Shown here: one piece after another, positions 1 to 4,824 of the stretch
Layout: every line of letters begins with the position of its first letter
Numbering within the stretch: position 1 is the first letter of the stretch
NCBI GenBank assembly: GCA_020350305.1
Contig: CP070709.1
Span: 37,637-44,763, forward strand
Length of the DNA stretch: 7,127 nt
From: Candidatus Bathyarchaeota archaeon
Lineage (GTDB): Archaea; Thermoproteota; Bathyarchaeia; Bathyarchaeales; Bathyarchaeaceae
Reading direction: 5' to 3'
Notes under the pieces: model-generated
What the model was told of the DNA's origin: nothing
Databases searched by the model: none
Seen by the model: only the letters and a program-made list of their open reading frames with translations
Made by a program: the position numbers and the translations under genes

Positions 1-102
1 AAACGAGTCCACGCGTCAAATATACTCCAAAAACTCCCCGAAAAAACGTATAATAGCCTCAACGAGGTAGTCCAAATGTTAGAGTCGGTCAAGTCTTGGT
101 GA
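1..102 (+). CDS. C-terminal end of an unidentified protein (5' truncated by window edge)
   Basis: Frame 1 is open from the first base and ends at TGA 100-102, leaving 33 residues. The peptide is lysine-rich, looks helical, has a leucine- and valine-containing stretch (QMLESVKSW at the end) and shows no domain I recognise. It looks coding because it runs uninterrupted into a GTGA stop/start overlap with the DUF72 gene, an arrangement typical of translationally coupled operon genes. The two are therefore probably co-transcribed. The product cannot be named from this fragment. The main doubt is its length. Confidence 0.6.
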   Translation, partial: KRVHASNILQKLPEKTYNSLNEVVQMLESVKSW

Positions 103-1277
103 AGGCGTTGGATAACATTTGGCTCGGCACCTCAGGCTGGAGCTACCGAGAATGGATTGGCCCATTCTACAAGAAAAAGGAAAAGAGCATGCTCTCAGCC
201 TACTCCAAAGTGTTCAAAACCGTTGAAATAAACTCAACTTTCTACCGCTATCCATCGAAAGGCATGGCGATGGGATGGCTAAAATATTCTCCAACAGACT
301 TCATCTTCGTCGCCAAACTTCCAAAGCTGATAACCCACGAAAAGAAGCTGAGGTTAGTAGAAGGCGTTGAAGACGACCTCAAACGCTTCTGTGAACTCAT
401 GGAACCCCTCCATCTAAACGGTAAACTTGGATGCATGCTAATTCAGCTTCCACCACGGTTCAACTTCAATCTCGACCTCATGGAAGATTTCTTCAAGATT
501 CTTCCAACTAACATAAAGTTTGCCGTAGAGTTCAGAGACTCATCCTGGATGAGAGATGAAACATGGCGTTTGCTCAAGAATTACAAAGTGGCGTACACAA
601 TCGTTGACGAACCCCTACTACCTCCAGAAGTACATGTAACATCTAAAATAGCGTATTTCAGATGGCACGGAAGAGGAACAAGACCATGGTACAACTATCG
701 ATATAGCATTGATGAGCTTAAGCCATGGGTTCCAAAGGTCAAAGAAGTTGCCGACAAAGTGGAAACCGTCTACGGATACCTCAACAACCATTACCATGGA
801 TACGCAGTCGAAAACTGCCTTCAAATCCTGGAAATGCTTGGAACCTTAACACCCAAACAGGCAGAGGCTAAGGCGACCGCAGAGAGATATCTTGAGATTC
901 CAACTAAAGTCAAGACCCCAACCTTGGAAGCATTTACCAAACCCAAAAAGATGACCTTCGAAAACCTTCTCGACGCCTTCATAGACAAACCTAGGCTAAA
1001 GAGAGCCCAACGCATCGATGACAAAGAACTAACGATTCAAGAGGAAACAGACGACCAAATAAGAGCGCTGATAAGAGATTACCACATAGTCGTAGACGTC
1101 GGAAACCGCGCACTCCAACACGACTGTGCAGACTGGATTAGAATGCTTTTAAGCAAACGATTCTGCAAACACATAGGCAAGCTTTTGTTATCGCTGGATA
1201 GGCAAAGAGCCACAAACATCCTCAAACAAATCTACTCAGATAGAGAAAAATGGGAGTTCAAACCATTCACTGAATAG
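99..1277 (+). CDS. DUF72 (YecE-like) TIM-barrel protein with C-terminal SWIM-like zinc-finger motif
   Basis: The first ~240 residues are a DUF72 domain. The N-terminal signature LGTSGWSYREWIGPFY is at residues 9-24 and VEINSTFYRYP at 42-52, followed by the family's KLP, QLPP and FAVEFR-type strands and a YFRWHGR segment. DUF72 proteins are predicted TIM barrels of unproven biochemical activity. After the barrel come ~140 extra residues, ending in HDCADW...RFCKHIGKLLLSL. The spacing H341-x-C343-x12-C356-x-H358 fits a SWIM zinc finger (CxCxnCxH) with His in place of the first Cys, implying nucleic-acid or protein binding (inference). GTG at 99 is preferred because it forms a GTGA overlap with the upstream stop; TTG at 96 is the alternative. 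The length of 392 aa exceeds the ~240-280 aa usual for DUF72 alone. No Shine-Dalgarno sequence is evident. Confidence 0.9.
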   Translation: MKALDNIWLGTSGWSYREWIGPFYKKKEKSMLSAYSKVFKTVEINSTFYRYPSKGMAMGWLKYSPTDFIFVAKLPKLITHEKKLRLVEGVEDDLKRFCELMEPLHLNGKLGCMLIQLPPRFNFNLDLMEDFFKILPTNIKFAVEFRDSSWMRDETWRLLKNYKVAYTIVDEPLLPPEVHVTSKIAYFRWHGRGTRPWYNYRYSIDELKPWVPKVKEVADKVETVYGYLNNHYHGYAVENCLQILEMLGTLTPKQAEAKATAERYLEIPTKVKTPTLEAFTKPKKMTFENLLDAFIDKPRLKRAQRIDDKELTIQEETDDQIRALIRDYHIVVDVGNRALQHDCADWIRMLLSKRFCKHIGKLLLSLDRQRATNILKQIYSDREKWEFKPFTE

Positions 1278-1297
1278 TGAGTGCATGTGTTTATCAG

Positions 1298-1302
1298 AAA
1301 AA
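1298..1302 (-). terminator. candidate T-rich terminator of the DUF4177-like gene
   Basis: On the minus strand a T5 run (AAAAA on the plus strand) lies about 30 bases past the stop of the small minus-strand gene, in the 55-bp convergent gap. Archaeal RNA polymerase terminates at short T-tracts, often without a hairpin. The run is short, so this is a weak call. Confidence 0.25.
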
Positions 1303-1332
1303 TGGGAAAGTTGAGAGTCGGCTTGTCCCGCT

Positions 1333-1509
1333 TCACTCGCCCCTCTCAAACAGCAAGTAGTGGTTTATCCAGATGTCACGACCAGTTACTTGATAGGTGT
1401 GGAGACGCCAGCCATTCTTTTGCCATTCTTCGATTTTTTTACCAATATTCTTGTGGTGCTTAACTTCCACGCATATGTATTCTTTCAATTCAACTTCGAC
1501 TCCTAGCAT
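1333..1509 (-). CDS. Small DUF4177-like protein (58 aa)
   Basis: This short minus-strand gene reads as a compact domain. A charged beta strand (KEYICVEVKHH, residues 9-19) is followed by the helix IGKKIEEWQKNGWRLHTYQ (22-40) and a terminal strand NHYLLFERGE (49-58). The pattern 'helix - x(n) - GWRL - strand - YLLFER' matches the DUF4177 type of ~50-60 aa proteins, whose function is unknown. The open frame extends upstream to 1587, but I chose ATG 1507-1509: the domain starts there, and an AT-rich TATA-like element (1526-1534) lies about 22 bases upstream, implying a nearly leaderless transcript. The upstream extension would also run to the start region of the divergent GNAT gene. It converges on the DUF72 gene. 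The family assignment rests on remembered motifs only. Confidence 0.65.
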   Translation of the reverse strand: MLGVEVELKEYICVEVKHHKNIGKKIEEWQKNGWRLHTYQVTGRDIWINHYLLFERGE

Positions 1510-1525
1510 TCTGGAATGAACAAGT

Positions 1526-1534
1526 TCATAAAAA
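1526..1534 (-). promoter_or_regulatory. candidate TATA box for the DUF4177-like gene
   Basis: The minus strand reads TTTTTATGA here, preceded by CC. Its centre is about 22 bases upstream of ATG 1509, slightly close to the usual archaeal TATA-to-start distance of about 26, so the transcript would be leaderless or nearly so. It supports the short start over the 84-aa reading. Confidence 0.35.
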
Positions 1535-1592
1535 GGTTTAGAAGCATAGGAAGAATAGTAAGGAACAAATCTTTTCCGTGCATGCATACGTA

Positions 1593-2393
1593 ATGGAAGT
1601 GTGTTGGGAATTGGGGTTTCGCAAGATTACTGTAAATGATCTTTCATACGTTTCATATCTCTGCCTTTGGGGCGTCAGTAGAGAGCAGAAAGAAGCCATG
1701 AAAGGACCTATGGATAAGAGGCTCGAGTGGATTGAGGAAATGATGCCAAAAGGTTTAGAGATAATAGTAGCCTTGGGTCCAAGAAAAAGCAAGAAGGGTC
1801 TGATTGAGTATCTTCCAATTGAGATGGCTCCTGAACCCGTGAAGGGAGAGAACTCTTTGCTAATTGGCTGCATTTGGGTTCTGCCACGCTTTTGGAAAGC
1901 AGGTATAGGAAAAGGGCTTATGCAGCATTTTCTTGAGGATGCCAGCAAGGTGGGTGGAGCTAGTGTACTGGCCTACGAAAATGACAAATGGTTTGGCTAT
2001 TTTGACTACATGCCAGCAAGCTTCTTCAAGAAATTTGGATTCAGAGAGGTCTCAAGAGATGAAACTCGTGTTCTGCTCCATCTAGACCTAGGAGCACACA
2101 TGCCGCCAAGGCTTTTAACTCCCAAAAGACGAAGACCTGAGAATAAACGAAAGACAGCAGTTGATGTATTTTGCAACAGTCAGTGTCCTTGGTGTGGATG
2201 GATGGCAGACGAGATTAGCAGAAATGTTAAGGATTCTGATATTACAGTCAGATCGATTAACACAGATGGTAGAGAGGCTATTGAAGAATTCGGTATAGCC
2301 AGAGGAGTGTCGATCAATGGGGTACCCGTTATTAAGAGAATGGCAGCTTGGAAAGAAGTTAAATCAGCCTTGGATAGGGTTGTATCTGCTTAA
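1593..2393 (+). CDS. GNAT acetyltransferase fused to a C-terminal thioredoxin-like CPWC domain (YoaP-like)
   Basis: Residues ~1-165 form a GNAT fold. GCIWVLPRFWKAGIGKGLM is the beta4/acetyl-CoA-binding loop and alpha3 start; GIGKGL is the pyrophosphate loop, but Trp stands where Gln/Arg is usual. A later FFKKFGF segment is the typical final strand signature. After a basic linker (PKRRRPENKRK), residues ~183-266 resemble a thioredoxin/glutaredoxin fold: strand VDVFC, the redox motif C198-P-W-C201, a further Cys194, and GVPVI with P245 in the cis-proline position. GNAT plus such a tail is the architecture of Bacillus YoaP-type proteins, so it probably acetylates a small molecule or protein under thiol/redox control (inference). 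ATG 1593 was chosen; in-frame GTG 1578 is the alternative. A co-oriented flavodoxin follows 67 bp downstream. Substrate unknown. Confidence 0.82.
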   Translation: MEVCWELGFRKITVNDLSYVSYLCLWGVSREQKEAMKGPMDKRLEWIEEMMPKGLEIIVALGPRKSKKGLIEYLPIEMAPEPVKGENSLLIGCIWVLPRFWKAGIGKGLMQHFLEDASKVGGASVLAYENDKWFGYFDYMPASFFKKFGFREVSRDETRVLLHLDLGAHMPPRLLTPKRRRPENKRKTAVDVFCNSQCPWCGWMADEISRNVKDSDITVRSINTDGREAIEEFGIARGVSINGVPVIKRMAAWKEVKSALDRVVSA

Positions 2394-2404
2394 CAGTTTG
2401 GTAG

Positions 2405-2412
2405 TTTTTCTC
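2405..2412 (+). terminator. candidate T-rich terminator after the GNAT fusion gene
   Basis: The stretch TTTTTCTC starts 12 bases after the stop codon of the GNAT-thioredoxin gene. T-tracts like this can terminate archaeal transcription, in which case the flavodoxin would need its own promoter. The tract is short and could equally be read through. Confidence 0.25.
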
Positions 2413-2460
2413 CCAGAAGCCATAAGAACTGGAGAAGAGACATGATGAATTGTGAACGAA

Positions 2461-2925
2461 ATGGTACAGGTTTTTGTCGTCTATGACACAAAGCATGGGA
2501 ACACCAGGCTCGTAGCAGAAAAGATCACAGAGGCAATAGGAGAAGTTGGGGGAATAGAGATTGCTATCAGTGATATTGAGGAGGTTGATCTTCAAAAGGT
2601 GGCCGATTCTGAGACGATATTGGTAGGGTCGCCAAATCATATGGGTCAGCCTGCTCGTGGCATCAAGAAGTTTATTGACAAACTTGGTAGAATTGATTTG
2701 AAGACGAAATGGGTTGCTGTTTTCGACACCTATCTGGGAGAAGACTTCGAGAAGGTTGTGAAGAAAATGGAGAAGAGAATAGGCGAAAAGGCTCCTGGTC
2801 CTAAGCTGATAGCTTCTGGCTTATCAATAAGGGTTGGAGCGATGAAGGGCCCCATCGTAGATGGGGAGCTTCCTAAATGCAAAAATTTCGGAAGAAAAAT
2901 AGCAAATCAACTCAAGAAAGCATGA
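2461..2925 (+). CDS. Flavodoxin / flavodoxin-domain electron carrier
   Basis: This 154-aa single-domain protein matches the size and motif order of a flavodoxin. VQVFVVYDTKHGNTRLVAEK (residues 2-21) is strand 1 plus the FMN phosphate-binding loop (D-T-K-H-G-N-T, 9-15) and helix 1. ETILVGSPNHMGQPARGIKKF (51-71) is strand 3 with the 60s flavin loop. KWVAVFDTYLG (83-93) is strand 4 with the 90s loop. It would bind FMN and carry one or two electrons in the cytoplasm. ATG 2461 places the first strand at the N-terminus, as usual; GTG 2452 is three codons upstream and equally open. A GGAGAAGAG stretch (2431-2439) is too far upstream to be a good ribosome binding site. Partners are unknown; the only hint is the upstream CPWC-containing acetyltransferase. 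Confidence 0.9.
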   Translation: MVQVFVVYDTKHGNTRLVAEKITEAIGEVGGIEIAISDIEEVDLQKVADSETILVGSPNHMGQPARGIKKFIDKLGRIDLKTKWVAVFDTYLGEDFEKVVKKMEKRIGEKAPGPKLIASGLSIRVGAMKGPIVDGELPKCKNFGRKIANQLKKA

Positions 2926-2990
2926 ATTTTCAAGCGCCATTGGACGAATTCATTGCAAACAGTCAAATGTCACGGTTTCAGGTATTATCA

Positions 2991-2996
2991 TTTTTT
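2991..2996 (+). terminator. candidate T-rich terminator after flavodoxin
   Basis: A T6 run following ATTATCA lies about 65 bases past the flavodoxin stop. It is the strongest T-tract in the intergenic stretch before the next gene and would separate the two transcription units. No convincing hairpin precedes it. Confidence 0.35.
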
Positions 2997-3107
2997 GCTT
3001 TCATGCATTTTGACCATTGCTGGCCCAGCCCGTCTTTTCCTCCCGCAACTCTGGGTTCCTTAAGTGGCGTACACATAAAAATTCATGCACGCTTTGATTC
3101 ATTTCAT

Positions 3108-3116
3108 GTTTAAATA
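3108..3116 (+). promoter_or_regulatory. candidate TATA box for the PH-like membrane protein gene
   Basis: The sequence GTTTAAATA is a close match to the archaeal TATA consensus (TTTAWATA). Transcription would begin near 3138, giving a leader of about 36 bases to ATG 3174. It also argues against the in-frame GTG at 3117, which would lie upstream of the transcript start. Confidence 0.5.
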
Positions 3117-3173
3117 GTGAACTGTTCAAAAACGTTAATCTCAGACTTGTGGTTACATCACAATTGTGATAAT

Positions 3174-3656
3174 ATGAGACAAGTCATTCATAGAGAGTGG
3201 GTTCCAGTTGGCTTATTCGTAAAAACCATTGTAACATTTGTCATCATACTCGTCTTCTGCGTATTATCAATAACAATCATTACTGGCACAGCTTTCCAAA
3301 ATCCTTTTTGGATTATCCTCTCAGTATCAGTAACACTATTTTTGTTGCTCTTATTTTGGAATTATCGAGGAATAAAAATACAATTGGACAACGAAGGCCT
3401 CTCCGTTAGCTATGGCGTTTTTAATCGGAGGGTTGTTCGATTAGAGGATATAGTCTCGTGTGAACCGATTAAAGCATCTTTTGGAAGATATGGCGGCGTT
3501 GGCGTTAGATATGGTGTTGATGGCTCTTGGGCTTACACAACATCATTTGGTAATGCGGTGAAAATAATTCCACGGAAAGGAAGACCATTCGCCTTTTCTT
3601 CAAATAATCCTCAAAAAATCTGTAACATCATTAATAAGAAAAAAAGCGCGACATAG
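3174..3656 (+). CDS. Small membrane protein with two TM helices and a bacterial-PH-like domain
   Basis: The 160-aa product begins with a short charged N-terminus, then two hydrophobic helices at ~17-37 and ~45-62 (hairpin topology), then a soluble domain of ~90 residues. That domain has the alternating strands and the pattern LDNEGLSVSYGVFNRRVVRL...SFGRYGGVGVRYGVDGSWAY, ending in a helix (NPQKICNIINKK). This resembles bacterial/archaeal PH-like proteins (bPH_5/DUF304-type), membrane-anchored domains of unknown ligand. The soluble domain probably faces the cytoplasm (inference from the basic C-terminus). ATG 3174 was chosen over GTG 3117 because a TATA-like box ends at 3116 and the upstream extension is low-complexity polar sequence. 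It stands alone, convergent with the methyltransferase gene. No function is assigned. Confidence 0.75.
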   Translation: MRQVIHREWVPVGLFVKTIVTFVIILVFCVLSITIITGTAFQNPFWIILSVSVTLFLLLLFWNYRGIKIQLDNEGLSVSYGVFNRRVVRLEDIVSCEPIKASFGRYGGVGVRYGVDGSWAYTTSFGNAVKIIPRKGRPFAFSSNNPQKICNIINKKKSAT

Positions 3657-3741
3657 AAACCCTATCATCCTATCCATTGGACACATTGCCAGAATCAATA
3701 TCATTTATTATCTGTATGCCTTGTGTGCATGCACCTAGTTT

Positions 3742-3757
3742 GAAGAAGAAAAATAAG
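3742..3757 (-). terminator. candidate T-rich terminator for the ICMT-like gene
   Basis: On the minus strand this reads CTTATTTTTCTTCTTC, a pyrimidine/T-rich tract about 50 bases past the methyltransferase stop. A perfect palindrome (TAAGATCTTA, 3754-3763) overlaps its upstream side and could add a short stem. It fits an archaeal T-rich terminator in the convergent gap. Confidence 0.4.
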
Positions 3758-3773
3758 ATCTTATACAACCGTC

Positions 3774-3803
3774 CCAGAAATGGGGTTTTGCGGAAGATAT
3801 CAC
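3774..3803. repeat. imperfect ~30-bp direct repeat, copy 1
   Basis: The stretch starts CCAGAAATGGGG and ends GATATCAC. It matches the copy at 4541-4569 in the same orientation, with one 1-base gap and about five substitutions. This copy lies immediately past the stop codon of the methyltransferase gene, whose 3' end starts at 3808. Neither copy lies inside a credible gene. Confidence 0.55.
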
Positions 3804-3807
3804 GTGA

Positions 3808-4455
3808 TCAAATCTGTACATTGATGAGAATGAATAGAAGAACGGCTGGAATTAAGATGGAAACAAGAACATCAAGATAGTTTCTATTAGTCTTGAAAAA
3901 AGGTATAAGGAGAGGCACTTGGCTCTTGTAATTCTCAAAGGTTTCTCCATAATTTCTAGATAAGAATAATTCTTCCATGTGCGCTAGGAAAATGTAAGCG
4001 AGCAATTCAACGAACCACACACCTATAGTTTGCGATGGACTCAGAAATCCAATGCCGAAAGTGTTGTTTAGGATCCAGACGCTCCAGCTCGTTAAACCAA
4101 GGGTTGAAAGGATCATTCCCAAATACTGGGGATGTCTGGCCAATCGGTAAGGTCCTGAAGTAACCAATCCTTCCTTTCTATTTACCCTCAGATAAACTAC
4201 GGAGTAAACCAGGATTAAGAGACCAATAATGATGAAAGTTCTTTCTAGGACAAGTATGGGGGAGGGGGCAAAAAATTCAGACAAGGCTCTAGGAAGATTA
4301 ACTGGAAGATTTGTGAAAGTCAGGATTAAATAACTAGCGAATGGAAGAGTCATCAAACCCGCCCAGACGCCGAGAGGCGGCAATGATTGAACAAGAGGAA
4401 CTAAGTAGCCTGCAAACCTCAAGAACCCCGATCTTACTCTATTTAGTGAATTCAC
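3808..4455 (-). CDS. Integral-membrane methyltransferase of the isoprenylcysteine/phospholipid methyltransferase (ICMT/PEMT) type
   Basis: This 215-aa protein has about five hydrophobic segments (~27-48, 67-90, 112-130, 141-160, 194-212) and the family's signature block. GLVTSGPYRLARHPQYLG (96-113) is the conserved GPY-x-x-x-RHP-x-Y-x-G motif. HMEELFLSRNYGETFENY (159-176) contains the E-E SAM-binding/catalytic region, and VPLLIPFF (180-187) is the usual C-terminal motif. Members transfer a methyl group from SAM to membrane-embedded isoprenylcysteine, lipid or related acceptors; here the acceptor cannot be told and could be an archaeal lipid or an isoprenoid. The start is GTG 4455; the nearby ATG at 4457 is out of frame and soon stops. 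It stands alone, with an inverted-repeat cluster upstream and direct repeats on both sides. Confidence 0.85.
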   Translation of the reverse strand: MNSLNRVRSGFLRFAGYLVPLVQSLPPLGVWAGLMTLPFASYLILTFTNLPVNLPRALSEFFAPSPILVLERTFIIIGLLILVYSVVYLRVNRKEGLVTSGPYRLARHPQYLGMILSTLGLTSWSVWILNNTFGIGFLSPSQTIGVWFVELLAYIFLAHMEELFLSRNYGETFENYKSQVPLLIPFFKTNRNYLDVLVSILIPAVLLFILINVQI

Positions 4456-4507
4456 ATTTCATTCCCCGATTTTTCCTAAGACTTTGGCTACTCTTAAAGC
4501 TAGGCTT

Positions 4508-4537
4508 TAGAACAAGCTGTTCTATGTTTTCGAACAG
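4508..4537. promoter_or_regulatory. operator-like inverted repeat with GAACA half-sites upstream of the methyltransferase gene
   Basis: TAGAACA-AGC-TGTTCTA (4508-4524) is a perfect 7-bp inverted repeat with a 3-base spacer. A third half-site, GAACAG, follows at 4532-4537 and pairs as an inverted repeat with CTGTTC (4517-4522). The cluster starts 53 bases upstream of GTG 4455, just beyond an AT-rich CTTTAAGA element (minus strand, ~4490-4498) that could be the TATA box. The position suits a transcription-factor binding site. No regulator is identified. Confidence 0.4.
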
Positions 4538-4540
4538 ATT

Positions 4541-4569
4541 CCAAAAATGGGGATTTCGGGGGATATCAC
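4541..4569. repeat. imperfect ~30-bp direct repeat, copy 2
   Basis: The stretch starts CCAAAAATGGGG and ends GATATCAC, matching 3774-3803 in the same orientation. It sits 86 bp upstream of the methyltransferase start, directly next to the point where the decayed DUF72 fragment loses similarity. The two copies bracket the methyltransferase gene, their starts 767 bp apart. Confidence 0.55.
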
Positions 4570-4571
4570 TA

Positions 4572-4760
4572 GTTTTGTGTTAGTGTGCTTGAGCCAAACC
4601 ATGGTCGTGCCCTTTGAAGGTATGCGTAGAAGGTGGAGTTGATTCTGGCTGTCTTGAAAACTTTTGAATATGCCTTGAGCTTACTCGCGTTTTCAGCCTT
4701 ATGAAAGGGATCGACACAGTTTGTAGGATAATACAGAGCACACTCACAATATTTTGTTTC
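4572..4760 (-). pseudogene. Decayed 5' fragment of a second DUF72 gene
   Basis: Read on the minus strand, this matches the N-terminal third of the DUF72 domain encoded at 99-1277. Three pieces in different frames line up in order. First is a degenerate start with CSVLSYK (against TSGWSYR in the intact gene), preceded by an in-frame TGA. Next, after a net 2-base loss, comes CVDPFHKAENASKLKAYSKV and onward to INSTFYAY, against WIGPFYKKKEKSMLSAYSKV and INSTFYRY with no gaps. Then, after a 1-base loss, SKGTTMVWLKHTNT matches SKGMAMGWLKYSPT. The conserved Glu of VEIN is Arg here. The remaining two thirds of a DUF72 gene are absent. It is a dead remnant of a diverged paralogue, not a copy-and-paste duplicate, since many substitutions separate the two. 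Confidence 0.8.
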
Positions 4761-4824
4761 TAGACCCATCGAGACTTGCATATTATTGATTGTTGAACCT
4801 GAAATGGTTTGATTCAGCCGAGCA

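Noticed and set aside
1281..1463. Plus-strand open frame of 60 codons
   Set aside because: It lies opposite the DUF4177-like minus-strand gene, has no domain character and no promoter; it is a shadow frame.
2877..3113. Plus-strand open frame of 78 codons after flavodoxin
   Set aside because: It overlaps the end of flavodoxin in another frame, crosses a T6 tract and ends inside the TATA element; the composition is not protein-like.
3677..3880. Plus-strand open frame of 67 codons
   Set aside because: It spans palindromes and repeat copy 1 and runs antisense into the methyltransferase gene; no recognisable domain.
3808..3890. Continuation of the DUF72 relic on the far side of the repeat-bracketed methyltransferase
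   Set aside because: Reading the minus strand past repeat copy 1 (toward 3657) in all frames shows nothing like the middle of DUF72, so a simple insertion into an otherwise complete DUF72 gene is not supported.
4785..4805. GGTTCAAC-like stretch on the minus strand as a tRNA T-loop
   Set aside because: No matching acceptor, anticodon or D stems can be drawn around it, so it is not a tRNA.
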